A DNA stretch of 12,168 nucleotides from Rhodobacteraceae bacterium UBA996 (GTDB taxonomy: Bacteria > Pseudomonadota > Alphaproteobacteria > Rhodobacterales > Rhodobacteraceae). The number at the start of each line of letters is the position of its first letter. Positions within the stretch are counted from its first letter, which is position 1. A program made the position numbers and the translations under genes. The notes below the pieces were generated by a model. The model saw only the letters and a program-made list of their open reading frames with translations. It searched no databases and was not told where the DNA came from. The stretch spans positions 1 through 12,168 of the forward strand of contig DBBA01000308.1 in the NCBI GenBank assembly GCA_002291955.1, given 5' to 3'. Positions 1 through 6,553 of the stretch are shown here, piece by piece.

Positions 1-296
1 GCGAAATCCCAGGTCGATTCCATGTGCCGGAACGGGCCGTCCAGATAGGCCGTCTCGATCCGCTTCCGCGCGGGCCACAGGATCACACGGCTGCCGAACC
101 GTTCGCGGAACACCTTGAACGAGATCACCAGATCCGCCTCCATCACCCGGGCGCCGTCGGGGCGGTCGGTCACCGACCGGATCCGCGCCGCGGCGTTCCA
201 GGGCAGGAAGTCGGGATAGCGCGCCACATCGGCGACCAGCGCATACATCTGGTCGGCGGTATAGGGCAGCACCTTGGTCTCGGAATGGGTCGGCAT
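1..296 (-). CDS. COQ10/RatA-like START-domain (SRPBCC) protein, 3' part missing
   Basis: The first 98 codons are present and the gene runs off the left edge. The protein begins MPTHSETKVLPYTADQMYAL, followed by VARYPDFLPW, the typical N-terminus of the COQ10/START family. Later come a GARVMEADLVISF strand, FKVFRERFGSRV and a DGPFRHMESTWDF segment, all in family order. Members bind ubiquinone or another lipid in a helix-grip fold and assist respiratory quinone function. Automatic pipelines often call them 'RatA family toxin', but in alphaproteobacteria a COQ10-like role is the better inference. Full-length members have about 150 residues, so roughly one third is missing. The gene is divergent from the phosphoribosyltransferase gene, with 87 bases between the two starts. 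No convincing promoter was recognised there for either direction. The family call is firm; the exact role is inferred. Confidence 0.88.
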   Translation of the reverse strand, partial: MPTHSETKVLPYTADQMYALVADVARYPDFLPWNAAARIRSVTDRPDGARVMEADLVISFKVFRERFGSRVILWPARKRIETAYLDGPFRHMESTWDF

Positions 297-383
297 CGGG
301 GACCTGGGGACTTTCGGCTGGTGCAGGTTGCGCGTGATTTCGTAGTGTCGGCCGGGCAGCGCAAGGGCGCAACAGGGGACGCA

Positions 384-932
384 ATGCCACAGAGACCTTA
401 CGAAATCGACCCGATGATCTCGGCCAAGTCCATCGCTGCCCGGATCGAGGCGCTGGCGCGCGAGATCGAGGCGGCGTTCGCGGGCACCGACAAGCTGGTG
501 GTGGTGGGGCTGTTGCGGGGGTCCTTCGTGTTCATCGCGGACCTGGTGCGCGAGATCGACCTGCCGGTCGAGGTCGATTTCCTGGAGGCGTCGAGCTACG
601 GCAACGCGACCGAAAGCTCGCGCGAGGTGCGCATCCTGAAGGACCTGCGATCCCCCATCGAGGGGCGCGACGTGCTGGTGGTCGAGGACATCGTGGACAC
701 CGGGCACACGCTGTCGCATGTCATCACCCTGCTGCGGTCGCGCGGGCCCCGGCGGCTGGAGACCATCGCGCTTCTGGACAAGCCGTCGCGGCGCGAGGTG
801 GATGTGGCCGCGACCTGGACCGGGTTCTCGATCCCCGACGAGTTCGTGGTGGGCTATGGCATCGACTACGCCCAGCGGAACCGCAACCTGCCCTTCATCG
901 GCAAGGTGCGGTTCACCGGGCCCGACGCCTGA
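384..932 (+). CDS. hpt: Hypoxanthine phosphoribosyltransferase
   Basis: This 182-residue cytoplasmic enzyme of purine salvage transfers phosphoribosyl from PRPP to hypoxanthine (and usually guanine), giving IMP or GMP. The PRPP-binding motif VVEDIVDTGHTL is at residues 99-110 with its acidic pair E101-D102. The pyrophosphate loop LLRGSFVF is at 43-50, the flexible-loop region LEASSYG at 67-73, LDKP at 131-134, and the C-terminal FVVGYGIDYAQRNRNLPFIG at 154-173. Length and motif order match the bacterial family. The frame is open upstream to base 24, but that extension is low-complexity R/G/H-rich sequence overlapping the divergent COQ10-like gene. The ATG at 384 follows CAGGGGA (374-380) and gives the normal N-terminus, so it is the start used here. 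A small membrane-protein gene follows after 6 bases and is probably co-transcribed. Confidence 0.95.
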   Translation: MPQRPYEIDPMISAKSIAARIEALAREIEAAFAGTDKLVVVGLLRGSFVFIADLVREIDLPVEVDFLEASSYGNATESSREVRILKDLRSPIEGRDVLVVEDIVDTGHTLSHVITLLRSRGPRRLETIALLDKPSRREVDVAATWTGFSIPDEFVVGYGIDYAQRNRNLPFIGKVRFTGPDA

Positions 933-938
933 GCCGCC

Positions 939-1106
939 ATGTCCCTGCGGCACCTGTGGCAGATGGCGCGCTGGGCGCGGAACCGGCCGTCCGAGGGACG
1001 GGTGAAGCTGGTGCTGGCGGTGATCGCGCTGTGTGCGGCGGTCGTGGCACTGGAATGGCTGGTGGGCTTTCCCGACGGGCTGGCGCCGCAGCGCCTGCCG
1101 CGCTGA
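939..1106 (+). CDS. Small single-pass membrane protein behind hpt, function unknown
   Basis: This 55-residue ORF starts MSLRHLWQMARWARNRPSEG and continues with one hydrophobic segment, about residues 23-43 (VKLVLAVIALCAAVVALEWL). It ends in a short polar tail rich in P and R. The basic N-terminus before the helix predicts an N-in, C-out single-pass inner-membrane protein. It starts 6 bases after the hpt stop and has no strong Shine-Dalgarno sequence, so translation may be coupled to hpt. Its stop lies 4 bases from the stop of the converging LysR gene. The tight packing and plausible topology argue that it is real. From memory, similar short proteins beginning with an ARWARxPPS-like stretch occur in related bacteria, but this was not checked. 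No function can be assigned. Confidence 0.68.
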   Translation: MSLRHLWQMARWARNRPSEGRVKLVLAVIALCAAVVALEWLVGFPDGLAPQRLPR

Positions 1107-1110
1107 CCGG

Positions 1111-1977
1111 TCAGGCGACCCCGGCCAGACGCCCGGCCTCGGCGGCCAGCCGCGCGCCGATCCGGTCGGCCGCGCGACTGATGCGCGCCTCGCCCGCCAG
1201 GGCCGCGGGCATCGCCACCCAGATCGGAACGCCCGCCTCGGCGATCGTGTCGCCCAGGCGTTCCAGCCGCGGTTCGGCATCGCCCAGCACGCAGGGCAGC
1301 ACCGCGTGCCCCATCCCTTCGACCGCCATCGCCCGCAGCGCGAGGAAGCTGTCCGACGCAGCCCCGCGGCCGGCAGGGGGCACGCGCTGCGCCAGCCATT
1401 CCGCCGCGCGCGACCGCGCCAGCGGCCCCGACATCCCGAGCCACGGCCCGTTGACGCCGGGGGCGGCATAGACCGCAAATCCCAGCCGCGCCACGGCCCG
1501 GCCGGTCAGCGACGGGGGCAGGTCGAGCGCCGGGCGCACGGTCATGTCGGCCTCGATCCGCGCGAAATCGAGGTGCCCGTTGGCCGAGATCAGCTCGATC
1601 CGCAGGGGATCGGCCCCGCGCGCGAGCCCCGCGGCGATGGGCGGCAGCACGACGTGGCAGAACGTGTCGGTCGAGGTGACACGCACCGGGCGTTGGGTCG
1701 CCGTGGCTGCCGGGTCCTGGCCGACCAGGTGCCGGGCGCGGGCCAGCGCCTCGGCGGCCTCGCGCAGGGCGACGACCGCGTCGGCCCGGTCCTCGCGCAG
1801 GGCATAGCCCTGGGGAGTCCGGCGGAACAGGCCCGCGCCCGCGCTGTCCTCGAACGCCGCAAGGCGGCGCAGGACGGTGGCGTGGTTCACGCCCAGCCGC
1901 CGTGCCGCGCCTGCGACCGATCCGGCCTCGACCACGGCCAGCGCGAAGCGCAGGTCGTCCCAGTTATCCCTCTGCAC
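1111..1977 (-). CDS. LysR-family transcriptional regulator
   Basis: This is a 288-residue DNA-binding regulator. The N-terminal winged helix-turn-helix covers about residues 5-65: WDDLRFALAVVEAGS, then VAGAARRLGVNHATVLRRLAAFE as the recognition region, then the wing LFRRTPQGY. A linker helix at about 66-85 leads to a LysR-type effector-binding domain at about 96-285. Length is normal for the family. The chosen start is GTG at 1977 because a purine-rich GGAGGGGGGG ribosome site lies just upstream and the protein then begins directly with the conserved DDLRFAL segment. ATG codons further upstream would run into the divergent cytochrome gene. The divergence from the cytochrome pair (109 bases between starts) makes autoregulation or control of those genes possible, but no operator was identified. 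The effector is unknown. Confidence 0.9.
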   Translation of the reverse strand: MQRDNWDDLRFALAVVEAGSVAGAARRLGVNHATVLRRLAAFEDSAGAGLFRRTPQGYALREDRADAVVALREAAEALARARHLVGQDPAATATQRPVRVTSTDTFCHVVLPPIAAGLARGADPLRIELISANGHLDFARIEADMTVRPALDLPPSLTGRAVARLGFAVYAAPGVNGPWLGMSGPLARSRAAEWLAQRVPPAGRGAASDSFLALRAMAVEGMGHAVLPCVLGDAEPRLERLGDTIAEAGVPIWVAMPAALAGEARISRAADRIGARLAAEAGRLAGVA

Positions 1978-2086
1978 GGGCTGGCCCCCCCTCCGCAGAT
2001 TTCGCGACTGGTGTTGTGCCGCATCGGGGCTAGCCTTGTCCTGCACGATTGCGTCATCGCCCCAGCCCCAACGCCCGGAGAGACCC

Positions 2087-2545
2087 ATGCGCCACATCCG
2101 CCCGATCCTTGCCGCCCTTGCCGCCTGCGCCGTGGTGGCGCTGCCGGTCGCGGCCCAGCAAGACCCGATCCAGAACGCCATCGGCGCGCGCAAGGCGCAC
2201 ATGCAGCTGTATGCCCATAACCTGGGCGTGGTGGGCGGCATGGCGCAGGGCGCGATTGCGTTCGACGCGGCCGTGGCGACGCGGGCGGCGCAGAACCTGG
2301 AGCGGCTGGCGAACATCGACGAGACGTCCTACTGGATCGAGGGGTCGCTGGGGATCGAGGGGACGAAGGCGCTGCCCGTGATCCTGGAGACGCCGGACGA
2401 TTTCCTGGCGAAGCAGGACGGCATGAAGACGGCTGCGGCGGCGCTGGTCGCGGCGGCGGGCACCGATCTGGCCGCGCTGCAGGGGGCGATGGGAGCCCTG
2501 GGCGGGGCCTGCGGGTCCTGCCACCAGGCCTATCGGTCGCGCTGA
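2087..2545 (+). CDS. cycF: Class II cytochrome c (cytochrome c-554/c-556 type)
   Basis: This is a 152-residue exported monoheme cytochrome. Residues 1-23 form a Sec signal peptide (MRHIRPILAALAACAVVALPVAA, cleavage near VAA/QQ). The heme site is C-terminal, CGSCH at 142-146 within CxxCHxxYR, which defines class II (cytochrome c' fold, four-helix bundle) cytochromes. In the first helix, RKAHMQ places Met39 where low-spin members carry the sixth ligand, so a low-spin electron carrier is more likely than a high-spin gas-binding cytochrome c'. The ATG at 2087 follows CGGAGAGA. A diheme cytochrome c gene follows after 87 bases. This order recalls cycFG (cytochrome c-554 plus diheme cytochrome) of Rhodobacter sphaeroides, so the symbol is given by analogy from memory. 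The class is certain; symbol and spin state are inferred. Confidence 0.88.
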   Translation: MRHIRPILAALAACAVVALPVAAQQDPIQNAIGARKAHMQLYAHNLGVVGGMAQGAIAFDAAVATRAAQNLERLANIDETSYWIEGSLGIEGTKALPVILETPDDFLAKQDGMKTAAAALVAAAGTDLAALQGAMGALGGACGSCHQAYRSR

Positions 2546-2548
2546 CCG

Positions 2549-2567
2549 CACGCGGTTCACCCGCGTG
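2549..2567 (+). terminator. Intercistronic hairpin 1 behind the class II cytochrome gene
   Basis: CACGCGG (2549-2555) and CCGCGTG (2561-2567) form a perfect 7-base-pair stem with a 5-base loop, starting 3 bases after the cytochrome stop codon. The downstream sequence ACGTTTGTCC has no proper U-run, so full rho-independent termination is unlikely. Partial termination or protection of the 3' end of the upstream message is more plausible. Confidence 0.5.
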
Positions 2568-2584
2568 ACGTTTGTCCGTGGTAG

Positions 2585-2608
2585 GGGGCCGGTGCCGTGA
2601 CCGGCCCC
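2585..2608 (+). terminator. Intercistronic hairpin 2 before the diheme cytochrome gene
   Basis: GGGGCCGGT (2585-2593) and ACCGGCCCC (2600-2608) form a perfect 9-base-pair stem with a 6-base loop. It ends 24 bases before the ATG of the diheme cytochrome. The GTG at 2597, which would extend that gene by 12 codons, lies inside this hairpin. The structure may attenuate transcription or protect the upstream message, giving more class II cytochrome than diheme cytochrome. There is no U-run. Confidence 0.5.
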
Positions 2609-2632
2609 GTTGGCATTGCGAAAGGGACCGGG

Positions 2633-3532
2633 ATGCTGGGCACGCTGATCCGCTGGGCCGTCGGGGCGGGGATCGCCGGGGGGGCGGCGTTCTGGGTGCT
2701 GACCGATCCGGTCACGGCGCCTGCCTCGGCGACCGAGGGGATCGTGGCCGACCCCGCGCGGGGCGAGGTCGTGTTCTGGGCGGGGGGATGCGCGTCGTGC
2801 CATGCGGCGCCCGAGGCCACGGGCGAGGCGAAGCTGGTCCTGGCCGGGGGGCGCGCCCTCGAGACACCGTTCGGCACCTTCCGGGCGCCCAACATCTCGG
2901 CCGACCCGGAGGCGGGAATCGGGGCCTGGACCGACCATCAGTTCCTGAACGCCATGCGCCACGGGGTCAGTCCGGAGGGCGCATTCTACTATCCGGCGTT
3001 CCCCTATACGTCCTATGCGAAGATGACGGTCGAGGATGTGGTGTCCTTGCGCGCGTTCCTGGCGACGCTGCCGGCCGATGCCACGCCGTCGCAGCCCCAT
3101 GACCTGGCCCTGCCCTTTCGCCTGCGGCGCGGCGTGGGGCTGTGGAACCTGATGTACCTGAGCAGCACCTGGGCGGTGGATGCCCCCGACCTGACCGAGG
3201 TCGAGGCACAGGGCCGCTATCTGGCCGAGGCGCTGGGCCATTGTGGCGAGTGCCACACGCCCCGGGATGCCTTTGGCGGGCCGGTGGCGGCGCGGCATCT
3301 GGCGGGCGGTCCGAACCCGTCGGGCGAGGGCACGATCCCCGGGATCACGCCCGCCACCCTGACCTGGACCGAGGCCGAGATCGCGGGCTACCTGATGACC
3401 GGTTTCACGCCCGAGTTCGACAGCGCGGGCGGTCACATGGCCGACGTGGTGCAGAACCTGGCCCGGCTGGCGCCCGGGGACCGTGACGCGATCGCGGCCT
3501 ACCTCAAGCGCGTGCCGCCGGTCGCGCCCTGA
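2633..3532 (+). CDS. cycG: Membrane-anchored diheme cytochrome c
   Basis: This is a 299-residue protein with two class I heme domains. An N-terminal hydrophobic segment at about residues 8-24 (WAVGAGIAGGAAFWVLT) exports the protein and probably anchors it, although ASA at 31-33 could be a cleavage site. The heme-binding motifs are CASCH at 53-57 and CGECH at 204-208. Likely axial methionines are M131 (SYAKMT) and M269 (GGHMAD). The segment with FPYTSYAKMT resembles the cytochrome subunits of periplasmic alcohol and sugar dehydrogenases, but no dehydrogenase subunit is encoded here, so it more likely passes electrons between other periplasmic carriers and the membrane chain. The ATG at 2633 is preferred over GTG 2597 because AAAGGGA lies just upstream and the GTG sits in a hairpin. 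The symbol is by analogy with the Rhodobacter cycFG pair. Confidence 0.86.
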   Translation: MLGTLIRWAVGAGIAGGAAFWVLTDPVTAPASATEGIVADPARGEVVFWAGGCASCHAAPEATGEAKLVLAGGRALETPFGTFRAPNISADPEAGIGAWTDHQFLNAMRHGVSPEGAFYYPAFPYTSYAKMTVEDVVSLRAFLATLPADATPSQPHDLALPFRLRRGVGLWNLMYLSSTWAVDAPDLTEVEAQGRYLAEALGHCGECHTPRDAFGGPVAARHLAGGPNPSGEGTIPGITPATLTWTEAEIAGYLMTGFTPEFDSAGGHMADVVQNLARLAPGDRDAIAAYLKRVPPVAP

Positions 3533-3777
3533 GGATCGGGGGCGGGGGGGAAGACGTTGGGGGTTTCGGGTTGCAAGTCCGGTCGGTGTCGGTTTCGATG
3601 GGGTCATGTCGTTTTTCGACCGAAACGCGGCGAGACAGAGCGTTGACGCAGGGCGCGCATCCGTGCGCAACTGTATCCAAGGTCGCGGCGGGGTCGGGTC
3701 GATGATGCAAGACCGCCTCCGTCCAACGGACACATAGGGCTGCGGACCGCCGCACCACACGTCACAGGGAGACGGAC
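3533..3777 (+). promoter_or_regulatory. Leader region ahead of the ABC importer operon
   Basis: These 245 bases hold no credible gene and must carry the importer operon's promoter unless the operon is read through from the cytochrome genes. A TTGACG hexamer (3643-3648) could be a -35 box, but no good -10 box lies 16-18 bases downstream. TTGCAA (3571-3576) and TTCGAT (3594-3599) are 17 bases apart but match the consensus weakly. TTTCG-AC-CGAAA (3614-3625) is a short perfect palindrome that could be an operator. A clear ribosome site, GGGAGACGG, precedes the ATG at 3778. No obvious terminator for the cytochrome unit is seen. Confidence 0.25.
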
Positions 3778-5427
3778 ATGACGAAACACTTCACGGCACC
3801 GGGTTCGGTGCATCCGGCCGCGCACATGTATGCGGCCGAACACGCCGCGGGGAAGCTGTCGCGGCGCGAGTTCCTGGTGCGGTCCACGGCACTGGGCGTG
3901 TCGGCAACCGCGGCCTATGGACTGATCGGGATGGCGGCGCCGGGCGTGGCCCGCGCCCAGGGCACCCCGGGCGGCACGCTGCGCGTCAGCATGGAGACGC
4001 GCGGCCTGAAGGACCCCCGCACCGCCGACTGGAGCCAGATCGCCAACTTCACCCGCGGCTGGCTGGAGTACCTTGTCGAGTACAACCGCGACGGCACCTT
4101 CCGCGGCATGCTGCTGGAAGGCTGGTCGGCCAATGACGATGCGACCGAGTACGTCCTGAACGTGCGCCCCGGTGTCACCTGGTCGAATGGCGATGCGTTC
4201 ACCGCGGCGGATGTCGCGTTCAACATCGAACGCTGGGCCGATGGCACTGTCGAGGGCAACTCGATGGCGACGCGCCTTGGCACGATCCGCGACGAGGCGA
4301 CCGGCAAGCTGGCCGAGGGCGCGATGGAAGTCGTCGACGACATGACCATCCGCCTGAAGCTGAACGCGCCCGACATCACCGTGATCGCGGGCTTCGCCGA
4401 CTACCCGGCGGCCATTGTGCATCCGTCCTACGACGGCAGCGATCCCAGCGTGAACCCGATCGGCACCGGCCCCTACCTGCCCGAGGCCAACGAGATCGGT
4501 GTCCGGCAGGTCCTGGTCAAGCGCGATGGTCCATGGTGGGGGACCGAGGTCTACGGCGGGCCGTTCCTGGACCGGATCGAATACATCGATGTGGGGTCGG
4601 ACCCGGCGGCGCTGGTGGCGGCGGCCGATGCGGGCGAGATCGACGTGACCTACCAGTCGGTCGGCGATTTCATCGAGGTGCTGGACTCCATCGGCTGGAC
4701 CAAGAGCGAGGCCGTCACCTCGGCCACCGCCGCGATCCGCTACAAGCACACGCGCGAGCCCTATACGGACGTGCGGGTGCGGCGCGCCCTGCAGATGGCG
4801 GTCAGCAACGCGGTGGTGCTGGAACTGGGCTACAACAACCTCGGCACGGTGGCCGAGAACCACCACGTCTGCCCGATCCACCCGGAATATGCCGAGCTTC
4901 CGCCGATCGTGCATGATCCGGCCGAAGCCCTGCGCCTGATGCAGGAGGCGGGTGCGGCAGAGTTCGAACACGAGCTGATCTCGCCAGACGACGGGTTCCT
5001 GTCGACAACAATGGCAGCGGTCACGGCGCAGCTGCGCGACGCCGGGATCCCGGCCAAGCACACGATCCTGCCGGGGCCGACCTTCTGGGAGGGGTGGCTC
5101 GCGCACACGTTCTCGTCCACGGAATGGAACATGCGGCCGCTCGGCGTGCAGATCATGGCGCTGGCCTATCGCACGGGCGAGGCGTGGAACGAGGCCGAGT
5201 TCTCGAACCCCGAGTTCGACACGCTTTTCGCGCAGGCGTTGTCGATCGCGGACGCCGATGCGCGGCGCGAGGTGATGCGGCGCATCCAGCAGATCATGCA
5301 GGAGGAGGGCGTGCTGATCCAGCCGTACTGGCGGTCGCTCTACAACCATGCGCGGCCGGGCGTGTCGGGCACCGACATCCACCCGACGTTCGAGCACCAC
5401 CACTACAAGTGGTCGGTCAGCGCCTGA
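3778..5427 (+). CDS. Tat-exported ABC importer solute-binding protein, family 5 (DppA/OppA type)
   Basis: This 549-residue periplasmic receptor captures the substrate for the importer encoded downstream. A twin-arginine signal is evident: SRREFL at residues 28-33, a hydrophobic stretch ALGVSATAAYGLIGMAAP, and cleavage near VARAQ at 57-61. The n-region before the twin arginines is unusually long, about 28 residues (MTKHFTAPGSVHPAAHMYAA...). The mature part opens GGTLRVSMETRGLKDPRTAD and shows family 5 features: LLEGWSANDDATEYVLNVRPGVTWSNGDAFTAADVAF at about 111-150, PIGTGPYLP near 227, and ALQMAVSNAVV near 338. Length is normal. The family includes receptors for peptides, nickel, opines and oligosaccharides, and the substrate cannot be chosen from sequence. 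Tat export implies folding in the cytoplasm first. The gene heads the operon and is separated from the first permease by a strong hairpin. Confidence 0.93.
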   Translation: MTKHFTAPGSVHPAAHMYAAEHAAGKLSRREFLVRSTALGVSATAAYGLIGMAAPGVARAQGTPGGTLRVSMETRGLKDPRTADWSQIANFTRGWLEYLVEYNRDGTFRGMLLEGWSANDDATEYVLNVRPGVTWSNGDAFTAADVAFNIERWADGTVEGNSMATRLGTIRDEATGKLAEGAMEVVDDMTIRLKLNAPDITVIAGFADYPAAIVHPSYDGSDPSVNPIGTGPYLPEANEIGVRQVLVKRDGPWWGTEVYGGPFLDRIEYIDVGSDPAALVAAADAGEIDVTYQSVGDFIEVLDSIGWTKSEAVTSATAAIRYKHTREPYTDVRVRRALQMAVSNAVVLELGYNNLGTVAENHHVCPIHPEYAELPPIVHDPAEALRLMQEAGAAEFEHELISPDDGFLSTTMAAVTAQLRDAGIPAKHTILPGPTFWEGWLAHTFSSTEWNMRPLGVQIMALAYRTGEAWNEAEFSNPEFDTLFAQALSIADADARREVMRRIQQIMQEEGVLIQPYWRSLYNHARPGVSGTDIHPTFEHHHYKWSVSA

Positions 5428-5443
5428 TGGCGTGTGCGGGTGT

Positions 5444-5468
5444 CCGGGGCACGGTGACGGTGCCCCGG
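5444..5468 (+). terminator. Hairpin between binding-protein and permease genes
   Basis: CCGGGGCAC (5444-5452) and GTGCCCCGG (5460-5468) form a perfect 9-base-pair stem with loop GGTGACG, 16 bases after the binding-protein stop. CGGTGACGG occurs at 5452-5460 and again at 5474-5482. No U-run follows, so this is more likely a message stabiliser or partial terminator. That would give more binding protein than membrane components, as is usual in importer operons. Confidence 0.55.
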
Positions 5469-5494
5469 TCCCCCGGTGACGGAAGGACCGGCGG

Positions 5495-6538
5495 ATGCTG
5501 AAGTTCCTTGCCCGGCGCCTTGGGGCGCTGATCCTGACGGCCTTTGCCATGACCGTCGTCGTCTTCGCCCTGACGAACATCGAGGCATCGCTGCGCAAGC
5601 TGGCGGTGTCCGAGGTGTCGAGCCGGGCAACGCCGGAAGAGGTGGAGCGCTGGATGGAGCGGAGCGGGTTCACCCGGCCGATCCCCGTGCGCTATGCCGA
5701 ATGGCTGGGGGTGGCACCCGCCTATGTAACCGAGAGCGACGGGCGGCTCTATGGGCGCTGCGTGCGGCAGGGCATGACGCTGGCGGACGTGCCGCGGTAT
5801 TGCGGCGTGCTGCAGGGCGACTTCGGCTATTCCAAGGTGCTGCGTGACGAGGTGTCGGCGGTGATCGGGCGCAGTCTGGCCCTGACGGGCAAGCTGATGT
5901 TCTGGGTGATGCTGCTGATGGTGCCCGCCGCGCTGATCGTGGGCGTGCTGTCGGGGATGCGCGAGGGATCGAAGCTCGACCGGACGCTGTCCACGTTTTC
6001 CATCGCGACCACGGCGACGCCGGAATACGTCTCGGGCGTGGTGCTGATCGCGGTCTTCGCGTCCACCGCCGTGGGGTTGCGCTGGTTTTCCGGCACCGCG
6101 ACCGGCGCGATGGAGGATGCGACGTTCGAGAACTTCTTCCTGCCGGTGCTGACCATCGCGCTGTACGGCGTGGGCTACATCGCGCGGATGACACGGGCGA
6201 GCATGACCGAGGTTATGACGGCGCAGTACATCCGCACCGCGCGCCTCAAGGGGGTCAGTTTCCCCAACATCGTGATGAAGCACGCCCTGCGGAACGCGCT
6301 GATCGCGCCCTTCACGGTGATCATGCTGCAGTTCCCGTGGCTTCTGAACGGCGTGGTGATCGTGGAGACGCTGTTCAACTACAAGGGCTTCGGCTGGACG
6401 CTGGTGCAGGCGGCGGGGAACAACGACATCGACCTGCTTCTGGCCTGTTCGGTCGTGGCGGTGGTCGTCGTGCTGGTGACGCAACTGATCTCGGATGTGG
6501 GGTATGTGTTCCTGAACCCCCGCATCCGGGTGTCCTGA
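5495..6538 (+). CDS. ABC importer permease, DppB/OppB type
   Basis: This 347-residue inner-membrane subunit forms half of the translocation channel. By eye it has six hydrophobic segments, at about residues 9-28, 131-153, 168-195, 213-231, 268-292 and 314-340. The cytoplasmic EAA loop that docks the ATPase is at about 243-270 (AQYIRTARLKG...KHALRNALI). The N-terminus MLKFLARRLGALILTAFAMT is typical of DppB. The external loop after the first helix is longer than usual: between YAEWLG (68-72) and LQGDFGYS (106-113) lies an insert with two cysteines, C89 and C103, which could form a disulfide in the periplasm. The start at 5495 has GGAAGGA upstream. The next permease gene begins 15 bases after this stop, so co-translation is likely. 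Confidence 0.92.
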   Translation: MLKFLARRLGALILTAFAMTVVVFALTNIEASLRKLAVSEVSSRATPEEVERWMERSGFTRPIPVRYAEWLGVAPAYVTESDGRLYGRCVRQGMTLADVPRYCGVLQGDFGYSKVLRDEVSAVIGRSLALTGKLMFWVMLLMVPAALIVGVLSGMREGSKLDRTLSTFSIATTATPEYVSGVVLIAVFASTAVGLRWFSGTATGAMEDATFENFFLPVLTIALYGVGYIARMTRASMTEVMTAQYIRTARLKGVSFPNIVMKHALRNALIAPFTVIMLQFPWLLNGVVIVETLFNYKGFGWTLVQAAGNNDIDLLLACSVVAVVVVLVTQLISDVGYVFLNPRIRVS

Positions 6539-6553
6539 GGGGGGCCGCGCGCC

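Noticed and set aside
24..383. Upstream extension of the hpt reading frame
   Set aside because: The extension would overlap the COQ10-like gene on the other strand, has no family similarity, and the ATG at 384 has its own ribosome site.
1978..2086. Search for a LysR operator (T-N11-A dyad) in the divergent region
   Set aside because: Only loose matches were seen, none forming a convincing dyad at a sensible position.
3606..3737. A 43-codon ORF (MSFFDRNAAR...) in the leader before the importer operon
   Set aside because: No ribosome site, no recognisable motif, and it sits where the promoter should be.
2054..3760. A 568-codon minus-strand open frame opposite both cytochrome genes
   Set aside because: The plus strand carries CxxCH motifs and signal peptides in order; the minus frame is low-complexity and covers intergenic hairpins.
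3604..5673. A 689-codon minus-strand open frame opposite the binding-protein gene
   Set aside because: Same cause: an R/H/G-rich shadow of a clear family 5 binding protein.
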